Source: Schistosoma mansoni
Taxonomy: Eukaryota > Platyhelminthes > Trematoda > Strigeidida > Schistosomatidae
Length of the DNA: 64,000 nt
Assembly: GCF_000237925.1 (NCBI RefSeq)
Contig: NW_017386007.1
Span: 434,001 to 498,000, forward strand
Reading direction: 5' to 3'
The position numbers and the translations under genes were made by a program. How positions within the stretch are numbered: the first letter of the stretch is position 1; each line of letters opens with the position of its first letter. Positions 12,001 through 25,622 of the stretch are shown here, in pieces. Below the pieces are notes generated by a model, which worked only from the letters and a program-made list of their open reading frames with translations, was not told where the DNA came from and searched no databases.

Positions 12001-13850
12001 TTTCTATCCAACTGTCAGGTAAGAACTAGCAAAGGATCAAATTTCAGGTGTTCCCAAGTTTATATTGTAATGAGTTGCCCTCATCTGGAGTGTCCCCGGC
12101 CTATTCAGTTCATAACTTTGATAGGAGACTGGTCAAAACACTTGCTCACTCATGGACTGTCATCTCGCTCTTGTGAACCAGCCGTGCTTCATTCATATCC
12201 CATTACCTTTCTACTATTACCGTTGGCAGACATCACTAAGTTATCATTATCTCGCCTGTCATAATCTTCATTTCTCCTTACGCTCTTATGCTGAGGTCCA
12301 CTTACAGTCATCATTACCAATTATTTAACCTTTTTACCTACCCCCTGAAACAATCTAGTTCTTTTAGCTTTTTTACATTTGGATTTTCTCTTTTCACTAT
12401 CTTCCACATTGCAACCAACCAGCCAAATTCTTGAATGATGTCGTGAGATCCCAGAAATCAAATTGCCCTGAGACAATCAGATCATAAGACAAACAAATCC
12501 ACAAATAATGACCAAATTGAGTAGAGATGCTGCAGTTGTGTGGCTAGACTATCACCCATTTGATATTATCAAGCACCTGGAAACAGTGTTGAAACAAGAA
12601 CAAGCGAGAGCAAGGAAACCAATCAGTTCGTGCAAACTAGCTCTAAGAGTATTGGTTATATTGATTATTGCATATTGAAAGTCCCTAACTTTGTGTTTGA
12701 GTGCCGATTTATATCAGAATATGTCTTACAACAATCGAGTGAGTTTAAGCTTGTCTTAATACCGAAAGCTCAGAGTAAGTGAAGAGAACATGGTACGACA
12801 CTGACATGCCTTTGAATGGTACTGACAGCCCTCATTTCAGCTTGAGTACATTCCAAGACAAAAGTTTGCATACGAAAATTAGCTTGCACTAAAGTCATCC
12901 AGTATTTATCTCAAGTCGTCGGTTAACTGTTTCTTCTCCCACTTCAATAATACAGAATAACCACGACAACAACTATCGGTAAATACTAGCTGGAACAGAG
13001 AATGTAAACTGAAATGGCCATCAAGTAGCTGTTTTCTCTTTCCATATTTGTATTTTGCTTCAAATTAGCAGATAACGATCGGGGATATTTTCTATGCAGT
13101 TCCATTTCCCGTGGGTCATTAAAGGCTTCGACTCAGAATACTGTCTTCTGAATAAAATTCCATCAGCACCATGTTCTGATGTAGCACAGTAAATACGTCA
13201 CTTCGATTGAAACCAGATTGTATATATTTAGTTCCACAATTACTTTCAGTGAGCTTGGACTTCAGGGCGTTTACGCTACCAACAGTGTTGTTTTGTCAAG
13301 TGTATCCTTAAACATACTCAATCGCATTCTTCAATGTGTGGTTTTGCTATGGCGTTACAGCTAAGTTCTCCTCAGAAGACAATCTCCCATTTAATGGATC
13401 ACAAACCACGGAGCTCACAGAACACACATGGATGTGAACCACCCTCAGAGACCTTATCAAATACTCCCCATCACGCAAATCAATACGAATTCTTGACTGA
13501 TAACCATGATACTTTGACCCACTTGGTCACATAAAAGTTAACATTCTTACAGCTTTGCAACAAAGCAAACACAGTGACTTTCTATTGATGTCGAAAGTAC
13601 ATCTGGAGGGCAAAAAACACACACAACGCTCACTGTGATCTTCTCTACTTCGTAAATGAACATAAAGAGTACAAGAAATCCGTACTTACTCCACTTAAGT
13701 TACAATTAGTAAAACTCGTTAAAGGTATGTTCAAATTCTTCACAACAGTAGAACCTTTAATGTAGAAGCCGCCGTTAATAAAGAGCACCTAGGTCAATAG
13801 AGACGGAATTCAGATAACATTACATATATATACATATATATGAGTAGACA
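9022..13850. other. Gene-poor flank upstream of RECQL4
   Basis: About 4.8 kb without a recognisable exon, RNA gene or intact element. It probably contains the RECQL4 promoter next to 9021 and old, unrecognisable repeats. A 16-base direct repeat (GGCCTTGATCAGCA core) occurs near 10062 and 10121. Confidence 0.4.
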
Positions 13851-13879
13851 ACACCAAGAACAACAGAATTTTATTACTG

Positions 13880-14540
13880 TAAAGTTCCGCACAACCGGCT
13901 CTTATATAAGCTAAGGAATGTCGGGATTGGAGGCAATCTATTGATGTGGATAAAAGACTTCCCAGTTGGGTGTCAACAAAGAGTGTTGGTGAACTCTAAG
14001 TTGTCTAGCTGGGAAACTGTGCTTAGTGGAGTCCCCCAGGGTACAGTTTTGGGGCCAGTGTTATTCCTCCTGTACGTAAATGACCTCCCTCGTCTACTAT
14101 CGTCATCGGTCTTGCTCTGTGCTGACGATGTCAAGATATGAAGAGCGACACAAAGTAAGGGCGCTAGCTTAGAACTCCAAAATGACCTGGAGAGATTATC
14201 TGAATGGTCTCAAATCAGGCAATCGTCGATAAATACTTCCAAGTGTATTATGATGCATATTGGCCACCAGGGTACAGATACATACACGATGAATAACACT
14301 GAGCTACCTATTGTCCAGACACACAATGGCTTGGGAGTCATCGTTAGTCAAGACTTAAAGACTACTGCACACTGCCGTGCATTATTGGAAAAGCGGGGCA
14401 GCCCGGCGACAACAGAACCACCTTGAGCTATTCAAATCCAAAGTGTCATCTTTCACCTCAAGGTCGAACCAACATTAGAGGTAATTTTGACGAAGGAGTG
14501 GTTCGTCTATTGGCATAATCGCTGCCTAACAACTTAGGTA
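13880..14540 (+). mobile_element. CR1/Jockey-like LINE fragment
   Basis: The frame 13941-14141 gives [20 protein letters not shown] and LCADDVKI, the reverse transcriptase active-site region (the usual YADD or FADD is CADD here). Past a stop, the same frame continues with LQNDLERLSEWS and GHQGTDTYTMNN. It then jumps towards the C-terminus, so an internal deletion is likely. Both ends are ragged. Confidence 0.65.
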
Positions 14541-17500
14541 TCTTTCAAATAGTTAAAATTTATAATATTTATATGAACGTACATCTGTATTGTTCGAATT
14601 CTGCAGCATTAGCAACCATCGGTGTTGCTTGATAAACATTTATATAGTTATTTATAATAGCAGTATTGAGCTCTAGCTCTGATTTCGTTGATGTTAAAGT
14701 AGGATTGTTCACTACTCTTCTAGTTCCAAATTCACTGAAGATAAATGTTCGTGCTCTTGAACATGATTAGTTTTAGAAATGGAGCGATTCATGGAATACT
14801 TGTGATCGTGGTTTTAATCAATTTGTTGACCATAAGGATATAAAAGTATCTGGAAACAATGACCTTATGATCACAGCCTAATTCACAACAATAAATTTTG
14901 AACGCTTACTGGTTTCATGGTCACTTTGTTAAGCTTTTCTGAAACCAAATAAACTAGTCATTTCTATACAACGTAGGACTTGAATTAAGTGTGCTTCGGT
15001 TCAAATAGTCATATCCCCTCGGTAAAGCTGGATGGGATTATTAAGATAAAAAAGCAAACTAGTCGGAGTGGTATCACAACTGATGGTATGGAGAAAAGCC
15101 ATAGGAAAGACGGCTAGAAAAGATAGGATGCAATTTCTGGATGAAAGCAGGAACTAATGTCAAAACTCAAATTTTAGATGGGGCTAAGCAAATAACGTAA
15201 TCGCGACCGACTTTATCATGTGGGTAAATACCACTTTCAGGTTTTACACACGATTTCAGTTCACACTATATGATAGTCAAGATTCAAGTTTACATTTCAA
15301 ATATAAAACAAATATGCTATAATAGGTGAATGGTCGAACTGGAGCTATAAAATAGATCACTAACATTATCTTTGGAAAGATGGGCGAGTGATATGCATTC
15401 GTCCACGTCATCTGTCAGTAGCCGCAAACGTTGGTTTATTTGCCATTTTACTAACCGCGGACAAACTATTTGGCGAAGAAACACTCATCGAATATTTAAC
15501 AATGAATAAATTTAGGCTTCAGTGTTACACTCGGTATCTGTAATTCTATAGCATTCTAGGCCGATGCAGGCCATTCGCACAATGTGTCACTGGTCATTTA
15601 TTCAATCGGTCGAATGTCAGTTGAAATCGTGTGTTATCTTGGATTATGACACCCTTCTTATTTTGAATAGTGGTTTTGTTGACGATGCCTTTTTTCTATT
15701 ATATGAGATCCTTCTGTTTTAAAACTGTATCAACTATCAATTTTCAACAGCTTGCCAATATACACCCAAAACGTTGAATGGTATAAATGTCTTTAGTCCA
15801 CTAACATCAAATATGTTAGATTCCATTTATAATTGAATTTCATCCATCTGGAAGTTCTCGTTTTTTGTGATAGTATCAAAATAATCTGTTGTGTAAGGAC
15901 GAAAACTGGACTCAGGAGTCTAGACTATTAACTATGGATTACATAACTATAAATGTAACAGTGTGTAGAATGTTGATTATAATCACGTAATACCTTGGAT
16001 TGTAACCCTCAATGTGCTTTTAATTATGATTTGGTTAGTCGCATTTTTTGTTAATTTCGATCACCCAGTAGAATATTCTCAGGAGGTCTAAAACCAAACT
16101 CAAACTATTTACCTCTGGACATTCATTCTCTATGAGTCACATGCATCTAAAATTCTTTATGACATCTTAAAGTACCATCACGTTTCATTAACAGTTTCTA
16201 AGATATTTATGTAGCTGTTGATTGTAAGAATCGAACAACTAACCTTTCCATATTACTGGAAACTGGATTTAAGTTTGTCTATAGCTTTGGTTAACTGGCT
16301 GTCTTGTTGATATCTATCTGTTTAGGCGACAACTGATCTCTGATAGTTTTGAAGAGATATTATGTCGAAATAAGCTAAAACAAAAGATAGTTATTTGGGG
16401 GATGCTGTCATACCGTATTGTTAATTTTGTTCATATTTTAGTAACTGAAGAAGCTACTTTAATTGTTTCATTGGAAAGCCGATTTTATTATTTGACTATT
16501 ACTGAGAAAATAGAATCATACCTCCAATGCAACTGGTTCCACGTCACTGGTGTTATCCTTTACTCTGATCTTATGAATAAATCAGATTAAAAATAAAACA
16601 GACTAAGGATACAATTTGATACAACTCAGTAACATATCGGTTCACTAGTCTGGTGGTTTTTGTTAATTCTGTTAGATGAAATCACTGACATAAAACCCAA
16701 ATCTAACACAAATATGTAGACATCCCTGGTGACCCACTAGAATTACAGACATGAGGTAATAAAGTGGAAATTTTCTGATATATGTGCAAATTTAATCATT
16801 GTGACGCGTTTGCACTTTCCTAAAATTATAAACAGTTCCTTACTCTTCATATACTTTCAGTCATCGTTTTTACATTTTTACAACTTCAATGATTTTTCTG
16901 TTGGTGAAAAGACAAAGTGTACCAATTAATTATGTACGAGTTTATTTATAATACCTTTCTTTTCAAACTAGTTAATAATTTTGTTTACTACCTGTACAGT
17001 CAAATTAATTTCCAGTACCCTCGAACAAATAATTCACACGGGTTGCGGGACTCTGATGTGGAAAGCACATGTCTATGGATGTCATTTGGTGCCAATACAG
17101 TGAGACTTGTCCTGCAAACTAGATGTTTCGCTGTAATTATATTATACTCCTGAGCTAATTAGAATAAAAATAAAACTTATTTCACTCATAATTCGAAAGG
17201 TAGTGGAGTAGTAGCATTCATCTTATAAATAGTTCAGATCCCTGATTAGTAAGAAAATGTTTTTGCCATCTTTTAGCATTACGCAGTTTAAAGACGAATT
17301 TACATGAAACACTCCTCATACAGATTCAGTCAGAAACACGAGCTGTTAAAGATTCGTCCTTTGTTACTTTATTTGGTGTAATCTCTTAACTAAATCATTT
17401 ATGCTGACTGACTTATTGGTAGTTACCTATATCGACCTACCAATTCGTATGTGATTCCAGATAAATAATACCCACGTCATGACAAACCTTTCCCCTTTCA

Positions 17501-17550
17501 TTTTAACCTCAGTCTTTCTGCAGAATCCACATGTGCAGATGCCAATCACT
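14541..17550. other. No gene or element recognised
   Basis: AT-rich intergenic DNA. Small frames at 16402-16590 and 16917-17153 are hydrophobic, with no family I recognise and no flanking splice or poly(A) structure. Confidence 0.4.
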
Positions 17551-17559
17551 AGCTTTGCC

Positions 17560-18080
17560 CCCAAATGCCCTGGTACGGCCGAGAGTGGGGAGAGTCCGCT
17601 CTCCCTCTCCAAATGCTCTCATATGGCCACGCGAATATATAGCCTCTATCAGGGAAGTCTTACTCACTGCCTTCTCGTGGCGGGGGTGTTGATCACAAAA
17701 GTGAGGACGAAAAGTGAACGTCCGGCGCTTAAACCGGGTTGGTGGACATGGAAAGTTCACCTAGGGGAGTTGGAAAACCCTAATTCCAAACCAATGGTGC
17801 GCATTGGCTCCAGGATCCTGATGAAACGAATGGCGTGTGAACCTATTGTTGGTCACCGGCTACCACGGGACTGCATCTCCTTACGATGTTCCACTGCCCT
17901 GTGGATCAGACCTTTAGGTCAAAGGCTCGGGGTGTGGCCCCTTAAGAAAACCACCTGCTTCAGTTTGGGCACCTGAGCAGTATCACAGCCCTCACACAAA
18001 TCGAATGAGTTTTGTGAGGCGCATATTTATCTGGTGCTTCCTTGTACCAATATTTATGTGTATAAATAAATAATAAATAA
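17560..18080 (+). mobile_element. Family C short element
   Basis: The copy runs from CCCCCAAATGCCCTGGTACG to TTTATGTGTATAAATAAATA. It closely resembles the copies at 5288 and 36364, including a 5' hairpin (GGAGAG-TCCG-CTCTCC) at about 17590. The open frame across it (17479-17976) is chance read-through of a 5' leader. Confidence 0.75.
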
Positions 18081-18496
18081 TAAACATCCAACTTCGGAAA
18101 TATAGTATAGATTTACCGTATGACTATTTGTTTTCATTTCATTATCTGGAATTTGTTGTTTTCTGATTCATAGATTTATGAATATACCACACCATAAATT
18201 GTTTCCGTTGTTTAAAACTTAAATGAAACCATGATAGCATTTGTAATTTAACTTGAATCAACGTATGCTTTGTATTTCGAAATATATGCTACTAGTTTTA
18301 TTTAAGTAGCTAAATTCCTAAATAGTTAGATTAATCTAGCTAACATGAACAGTGAAATAAATTTTGAGGACTCATTCACTCAAGAAATAAGCAATGATAG
18401 TTTATTTCACTTACCATATACTCAATAATTATTATTTCTTATTTACATTGCTACTACGTTATTGCAATCGCTTCTGCTTTTCTTGTTATTTTCATC

Positions 18497-18575
18497 TCGT
18501 GAGGATATGTTACGGGCAACTTCGGCCAACGCACGTCCGTGCCAGGCCCTATGTGATTGATGACTGACTTTCCAT
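18497..18575 (+). mobile_element. RTE LINE 3' tail fragment
   Basis: The sequence GGCAACTTCGGCC, then GTGCCAGGCCCTA and TGATGACTGACT, parallels the 3' terminus of the RTE copy at 46380-48012 (GGCAACTTGGACC, GTGCCTGGTCCTA, CTGACTGACTGA). Confidence 0.45.
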
Positions 18576-19479
18576 GTGCCTCAGGAGTTGATGTTTTCTG
18601 TTAATTTCAAGATCAGTATCAATAGTGTAAATAAAGGTTTTTTTACTGGCAAAAATTAAACGATTCAAAATTAACTGAGGAACACTTCTATATGATTTTC
18701 GATTATTAGGGATAAATACAGCATACGAAAATTAGAATTAATTTTAATTTCGCATTATCGACTTCAGGTGATTTTCACTCAGTCAGCTTCAATGTATCGT
18801 CATGAATCCTACCAACTAACTTTCGTTGTATTTCAGACATATTTAATTGTTCGACTCAACGTACTGATTTGTAATGACTATCTCACTATCATTTTGTATT
18901 AGACAATCACTCAAGAAATAAGACTGTTTAATTAATAACCATAGACTTGACATACCATTGAATTAGCTTGGATGTGAATTGAGCCTTCTTTTTTCATCCT
19001 ATAAATCTTAACAACATTAGTCTTCTGGATTAGCCATTGGGCTAGGAGCAAGCAGAACTGCTGTGTATGGCATCGCGGTTATTGTTACTGCTGCATATTC
19101 TACTCCTTAAAAATTTACTTGGTGCATAAAAACAGCTAGGAAAAAAGACTAGGATCAATCCCTAGATGCTAGGTAAATTAGACAAGGTTATAACTACGTT
19201 TAAGTTCCTCATACTTTAAACTTAGGGTTATTAGTTTGGTTGATGTATTGATTAGTTTCAGTTCTCTCTAATCTTCTATGTTGTCCCATATTCACTCTAC
19301 TTCACCATATATGCTCATAAATATAACTTTTTCTTCCTTTGGTTTTTCGAGGAAGCTAAGAAGCCAGCTGGAACTTAATGTCTACAAGTGAGGCGTTTCT
19401 CGAAACACCAAGCATTTTTACTCTTCATTTTCGCAGCGTGTTTTTAGTGCAAATAATGCTCACCTCTACTTTCTGGTAG

Positions 19480-19860
19480 TGTGCCAGCTAGTCTTAAATG
19501 TTACTTGGTCCGACATTTTCATACAATGTTGGATGTAACCGATTCTTGTATATCAGTCGGTTCTAAAGGATCAATTCTATAATTGTCAGAACGTGGTTAG
19601 AACTCAATCAGCTCCCTCGGAACGATTGCTAGTGGTTTCGATGACGAACCATCTTCTACATCAACTTGCGATGGTTATAACATAACTAGCGGTGGCCAAA
19701 TCAGAACCTGGTTTCAGTATATGGAGTCACTGACTGTTGAACTGAGCCACGTTGGTAGGCTCCGGTTGGAGACGTTTCGCGACTCGGCATCTGTTTCGGT
19801 CATGGAGACACACTTATTGTTTGTATTCCCTTAGATCCTGGGTTTCGAAATTACCAACAT
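19480..19860 (+). mobile_element. Degenerate RTE LINE 3' fragment
   Basis: GGTGGCCAAATCAGAACCTG and GAGCCACGTTGGTAGGCTCC near 19690-19770 match the C-terminal coding end of RTE copies (GGGGCGGCCAGACCAAAACA at 44183). It is heavily mutated, with uncertain ends. Confidence 0.4.
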
Positions 19861-21405
19861 ATATACCAAGTTCCACTTTGCATATGACCGACTAACAAGT
19901 TTTTGTGCTAATGGTCTTATTCAATATAGAGTGGAGCATTTAGATATATTCCTATATTACCGGTGACCAATTCATGTCCTTACTCCACTCATACTTTCAT
20001 GATCTTGTAATACGTATGCACTAAGGACTCAATATTGAATCTTCCAGTTCACTGTAAAGCAATGGACTGATGTTCAGACAATTCGTCAAACATATGAGCT
20101 ATTTCGAGAGTCTCACTTACCCTGATAGGTTGTTTAGGGTGCAATCTCAGCTTGTATTCAGAAATATTGGCTGGTTTTTGCTAAATTTATCACTTGTGAG
20201 GTCATTCCATAAAGTCATAGACTTACTCTAAAGTGTGTTGGTAGGTGCGGAATTCCAACCACAAAGGTCAGTAGGTAGAGACGGGTGACATGGTTGGAGG
20301 CCAGTCTTAGTGGCTCAAATGCGGAGAGTTCCCTGTCGAAATTATATTTGGGAAAAGTATTCGAACCATGTTCAATGCTATGTTGCTACCTAAGACAGTG
20401 GATTAATGCAGACAAAAATCAGGATATCTGAAGTTTTAATGTGAGTGATAAAGTGGTTGTCAAGTTACACCTTGGGGAAAATTGATGAGAACCTGGAGTT
20501 ATGGAAAAGAAAATGGGGAACGTTTTGTACAAAGTGCGTAGGACGTTCGGTACGTAAGTCAGACACACCAATCAAATCCATAGAGAAAAAAGGAAAATGA
20601 ACACGGTAGATAGGCAAGTGAGTCTTTCACTGGACATAATCACAGATACTCCGAATATTGGAACTTCTAAGGACACTATGGAGAACGATAGGATGAAAGT
20701 TCGGAATCGAAGGACACCAGGAGAGACAAAACGCTGTTGCAAACCATTTATCAAGTTACAAGTGCACTCCAGCATAAAATCTTATTCCTGGAAGGTGTTG
20801 GGACGGCTTTGAAAAGCATGGCGAAACCTCCTGAGTCTCTAAAGGAGCCGAAGAGATTTCATCCAATAAGAACCTGATCGCGCCTTCTAGAATATTAACG
20901 TATCATGCTACGATTGGATAGTAACATAACTTTCCTCCCTACAGATTGACTGAATAATGATGTTATAGCCAATACTAATAACTATAAATACTCATATTTT
21001 TCTGTATATTTCAGATTCATACCCAGAAATCAATTCTCCTGCCTCTTTCGTTTTTTGATTTGCGACTGTAGGGTATCTTACATTCGAGTACCGTTAGCTA
21101 TATATCGTATTCCACCGTAATCATTTAGAAAACGTAAAAAAATTAGTTTCCACAGTAAATTTTACCAAGCAGTTTGTAGTGAAAATAAGCGAATATCTAT
21201 GATTTTAATCTATCTAATAGTACTCGTAGTTGTTGTAATTTATTAAATACCTGTCCATCTTAAAAATTGCTTGTCTTTTTGTCTAATTCTACAAAATTGA
21301 ATAGAATAATCTAGTAATGGGCTAATTAATAATAATGTTTAGTTTTGTATTTAACAAGAATATGTCAAAGGTTTAAGTACTGGAATAAGTAGCTACATTC
21401 TGACT
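19861..21405. other. No gene recognised; unidentified old repeat possible
   Basis: The stretch 20040-20340 has the texture of an old repeat, but no second copy exists in this window to define it. Frames at 20572-20812 are short and overlap on both strands. Confidence 0.3.
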
Positions 21406-21411
21406 CTGATT

Positions 21412-21865
21412 GAATACCCTGGTACGACCGAGAGTGGGGAGAATCAGTTCTCCCTCTCATGTGGCCACGCGTATACAGTCACTACCAGGGAGATCCTAGT
21501 CACTTCCTGCTCGCGGCTGGGGCGTTATTCGTGAAACTAAGAGGACGAAAAGCGAATGTCCGGCGCTTTAATCGGGTTAGTGAATGTGGAAGGTCCACCT
21601 AAAGGAGTTGGAAAACCATGATTGCAAACCAATGGTACATATGGGCTCCAGTATCCCGAGGGGACAAATAGAGTACGAACCAATTATTGGTAACTGGCTA
21701 CCATGGTACTGGATCTCCTGACGTTGCTCCACTGTCTTATGGATGAAACCTTTAGGTCAAAGGCTGGTGTAGCCCCCTAAGTGAACCACTTGCTTCGGTT
21801 TGGTCACCCGGGTAGTATCTCAGCTCTCGCACAAATTTGATGATATGTTTAAATAAATAAAACAA
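21412..21865 (+). mobile_element. Family C short element, diverged
   Basis: It aligns along the whole of family C (GGTACGACCGAGAGTGGGGA, then CACTTGCTTCGGTTTGG) but has many substitutions and a shortened 3' end. The 5' hairpin reads GGAGAA-TCAG-TTCTCC. Compared with other copies, both sides of one base pair changed, so the stem is kept. Confidence 0.7.
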
Positions 21866-22004
21866 ATACTTGAATCAGCAATTATCATCATTATATTTCA
21901 CTTGCTCAAGATCAATCACTCTATGGTGATCTTAACTTTGATTCTATACATCTAATATAGTTATTGTGAAGTAATTTGTACACTATAGTTTAACTGTTTT
22001 TTTT

Positions 22005-22380
22005 GAATACGTGGCATCAGTGCTTGAAGTCACAAACTTCTAGTCTGAGCCATGTTGTCAGATGCAGACTACCTGGTTGGGGTCCGCGTGACTATCGTAA
22101 CCAATGGTTGGAGACTCTGTGTGACATGGCTCAAAATCGATCACAATGGCCTAGATGTATACACTCTTTATCTTCCCTTAAACCTTGAGATTAAAATTGC
22201 TTCATAACGTTCTTCCTTCCTATACTATATCCTTATATACATCCTTTCTTTTATATATTACCACCACTAAATTAACTACTATGAATTCAGTGTTCATCTT
22301 GTTATACTAATGAGGTATGGCAACTTGGACCGATGCATATATGTGCCTGGTCCTACGTTGTAGCTGACTGACTGACTGGT
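22005..22380 (+). mobile_element. RTE LINE 3' end, 5'-truncated
   Basis: The copy begins in the C-terminal coding region ([20 protein letters not shown] in the frame 22003-22188). It runs through the stop and 3' UTR to GTCCTACGTTGTAGCTGACT and a CTGA repeat. It is close to the end of the copy at 46380-48012. Confidence 0.75.
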
Positions 22381-22659
22381 TACTATCGTATTAAAAATGT
22401 TCATTCAATTAGAGGTCAATATATATTGTTGATAATTTTGGCTTCCTAACAATATGTTTAGATTTGAATATGATTCCTTTCAAAAAAGTCATGTGTTGAA
22501 TAATATCAAATGGTTATTAAAATATGTTCTGACTTATTAAACGTTCTATTATAATTTTTTATGAGTTCATGACTTCTGATAGCCTCGTTTGTATCCTTAT
22601 CTATCTATCTAGCTCTCTATATACAAGTTAACATCGATTCTGATATAGTTGAGATCATG

Positions 22660-22860
22660 ACTTAATTGAAGCTAGACCATCATAAAAAACCTGAAAGTAC
22701 TAGACGGCCGTTTCGTCCTATTGTGAGACTCCTCATCAGTGCGCATCCACGATTCCGCCTCACGAGATTCGACCGCAGGATCTATCAGTCTCGCGCTAGA
22801 GCACTTAACCTCTAGACCACTGAGTTGGCCGGCATCCAACGGTGTTAATATCTAAATATT
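22660..22860 (-). repeat. Family A hammerhead repeat
   Basis: A minus-strand copy with tRNA-like region, B box and ribozyme region. The core strand reads CTGATGAGGAGTC instead of CTGCTGAGGAGTC, so stem I has lost register, while GAAAC and GTC are present. Activity is doubtful. Confidence 0.7.
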
Positions 22861-23636
22861 TTAAGATGATTATGCGGGAAAATTTTTTATATTGAATTGT
22901 TTATTTTCATAAAATTTCGGATCATTCACTTTATTACTTCGATCTATTTAATCAGTTCTTTGCACACACACACACACACATCTTATATTGTCCTCATTCT
23001 TAGAAACAAAAAAGAAATATGATGAACGTGATTATTTCATGTTGTGTTTGTGTATTTTTTTGATGTTTATTATTGTGTAAATATAAGCACTATTATTAAC
23101 GTTAGGGTGGCCACTGATTTTTTTAATGGACAAGTAACACAATACATTAGTGTATGTGTGTGTGTGTGTGTTTAAGCACGCATGTTATTGTCTATAATTT
23201 GTGTGCATTAACACAAATGTACACATACATACACCCAAACAAAATAATGATTGCTCAATACATAATGATGATCATATTCAATAAGATGTTTTTTTGGATA
23301 GACACACACAATTGAGTTTGCTCATTATTTTATAGTTTGTTGAATGATATTTATGCATTAATACTGCATATGGATCATATTGACATTTGGGCATCTTGTA
23401 GAATACCGTTTGTAATTAGAAAAGTGATGAGAGATAATATTATATTACTATGACTTCTAGTTTGAATTATGGTCTATGGTTGTTAAATCAAGGATATTTT
23501 TAAGGATAAAGTATATCATCATTGAAGAAGAAGAAGAAGAAGATCAAACCGTTAAGAAATTTAACCCTTCTCATGTATATATACAGTTCATCCATCTTAA
23601 ATGTGTTAACTTTATTCAATTACAATTCATAATCTA
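22861..23636. other. 5' flank of the psq gene with simple repeats
   Basis: It holds (CA)n at about 22965-22980, (TG)n at 23153-23172 and (GAA)n at 23526-23541. The psq promoter or an untranslated exon presumably lies here. I see no defined core-promoter element. Confidence 0.4.
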
Positions 23637-25172
23637 ATGACTCAGCCAAAACCTTCAGATACCAACAGTGATATACCAATTAATTCAGTAACTCAAAATC
23701 TTACCAACGATTTCGGTATCAATGATAATTTATTTCTATCAGTATCTGAAGAACAAGGAAAGTGTGATTTTCCATCACCACATTTTTTTGAACATGATTC
23801 AAGATCGCAAATAATATCCACCCAGGAATCATCTATTGCATCTCCATCATCATCGTCTCCTCCTATACTTGAACGTCAACTGAGTAAGGAGTGTGTAATA
23901 GAACAAAAAACAGAAACAGATACTAAAAATCCATTATCACCGGATACCTTCGGATTATCATTTAGTTCATCAACATCGACTAATAGTCAGTTACATTGTA
24001 TTCCTACAACTGTTTGCTCAACACCTGTTACAAGTGTTACTTCTGTCCGACGTCCTCGTCATAAACCTGCAGAACGACGGGAATTATTGGAATTAGCCGT
24101 AAATGATGTATTAGGTTCTCAGATATCAATGAGACGTGCTGCACAAAAGTATAACTTAGCAAAATCATCTCTATGTGATTATGTTCGTAAAAATGGAATT
24201 ATATTGCCTAATTTACGTTTTAAATCTTATCAAACTATTCCAAGATCAACAGCTACTGATTTGGCTGTATCAAGTAAAAAAGTTACCTTATCAGGAAATA
24301 CAAATCGTCAAACATCGGCTTCATGTAAACGTAGCGGTTCACCAATGACTGGTGATACTTGTATATCATCTATGAATCCTTTACCGGCAAAATTATCATG
24401 TGGTATAACTCGTAAAGTGAATATTGCTCGAACAAAGAATATAGATAATAATAATAATAAGCAACACTCTAAAGTATCTGCAAGACCATTAATCCAAATG
24501 GATAACTTATCCCTTGGAATAGATAATGACAGAACTGTTTCTTTGGCTAGTAATTGTGACTTAAACTGTATTCGTTCACTTATATCATCGGAGAAAACTG
24601 GTATTGATTCCTGTCCAAATGAATTTTGTTTATCAAGTCAACAACATCATACAAGTAATCAAAGTAATCTATTTAGTGTATCCAACATATCTAAGTGTTT
24701 CACAAATGTTACCACTTGTAAATCAGGTCGTGTTGAAAGCCCTTGGTATAATGCTGCTGGACTTCCTACTCAAGTGCCTATGCGTTCATGGACAGGTACT
24801 AATACATTAAGTGGATCATTACAAAATATTAATCAACAAGATCAACAAACAATAAGTATGAAAAGTACATCATCTAACAGTGGAATATTCAGTAATCATC
24901 TACATTCGAATGTAGATGATTCTCTGAATAGTAATCTATGTCTTACTAATAAATCCAAACTAAATCATTCTTCTCTATCCACAAGTGTAAATACACCACT
25001 TTCATTAGCCAATAATTATTTAAAAGTCTTAACTGAGAATTCAAGTGATACAGTAACAGATTGTTTACAAGTGGCAAACTACTTATTATCCGGTGATGAA
25101 TTAAATAGTCGGCAAAATTTTTTTTTATCAAATGATTGTTGTTGTCGTCCAACAAATTTTCCAACTGATTCT
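23637..25172 (+). CDS. psq-type helix-turn-helix protein, exon 1
   Basis: The exon codes for 512 residues from the ATG at 23637; an in-frame TAA at 23607 supports this start. Most of the product is low-complexity Ser/Thr/Asn. Residues about 138-190 form a basic helix-turn-helix of the psq/CENP-B-like class: RRPRHKPAERRELLELAV, then MRRAAQKYNLAKSSLCDYV. This fold binds DNA in Pipsqueak-type transcription factors, so a nuclear regulatory role is inferred. There is no BTB domain in front of it and only one psq repeat, unlike insect Pipsqueak. The exon ends in phase 0 at a GTAAGT donor (25173). The open frame continues 24 codons into the intron before a stop, a possible read-through isoform. Confidence 0.8.
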
Positions 25173-25237
25173 GTAAGTATATTTATACTATATAAGTCTT
25201 CCTTTCACAATATCTGTATGTGTGTCTATGACGTTTT

Positions 25238-25535
25238 TCATAGTTGAAAGCATGAGTCAATTGAAGCTAGATCACCATGGAAAACCTGGAAGCACTGGAC
25301 GGCCGTTTCATTCTACTGTGGGACTCCTCAGTGGCAATGCGCATCTACGATCCCGCACTCGCGAGCGAGATTCGAACCCAGGACCTATCAGTCTCGCACT
25401 GGAGCACTTAACCAATAGGACAAAACGGCTATCCAGTACTTCCAGGTTTTCCATGGTGGTCTAGCTTTGATTGACTCACGATTTCAACTATGAAAAGACT
25501 GAAATCTCCACAAAACCCCTTCTGATAATTTTACG
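25238..25535. repeat. Family A repeat, fold-back form, in psq intron 1
   Basis: A minus-oriented copy (25238 to about 25410) passes abruptly into a plus-oriented right arm (AACGGCTATCCAGTACTTCC onward). Both ends are therefore inverted versions of one arm: TTCATAGTTGAAAGCATGAG at the left and CGATTTCAACTATGAAAA at the right. It lies wholly within the 450-base first intron. Confidence 0.65.
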
Positions 25536-25569
25536 TAATTATTTTCATTTCATTCGATTGTTTATTCAA

Positions 25570-25600
<31 letters not shown>

Positions 25601-25622
25601 CTGCTTTTCTTACTTTGACTAG

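Noticed and set aside
22965-23240. CRISPR-like or ordered regulatory repeats
   Set aside because: Simple (CA)n and (TG)n microsatellites in an animal genome.
25000-25247. End of the psq protein at the stop at 25247
   Set aside because: A strong GTAAGT donor at 25173 and an in-phase, compositionally matching exon at 25623 make read-through the less likely reading, though it may exist as an isoform.
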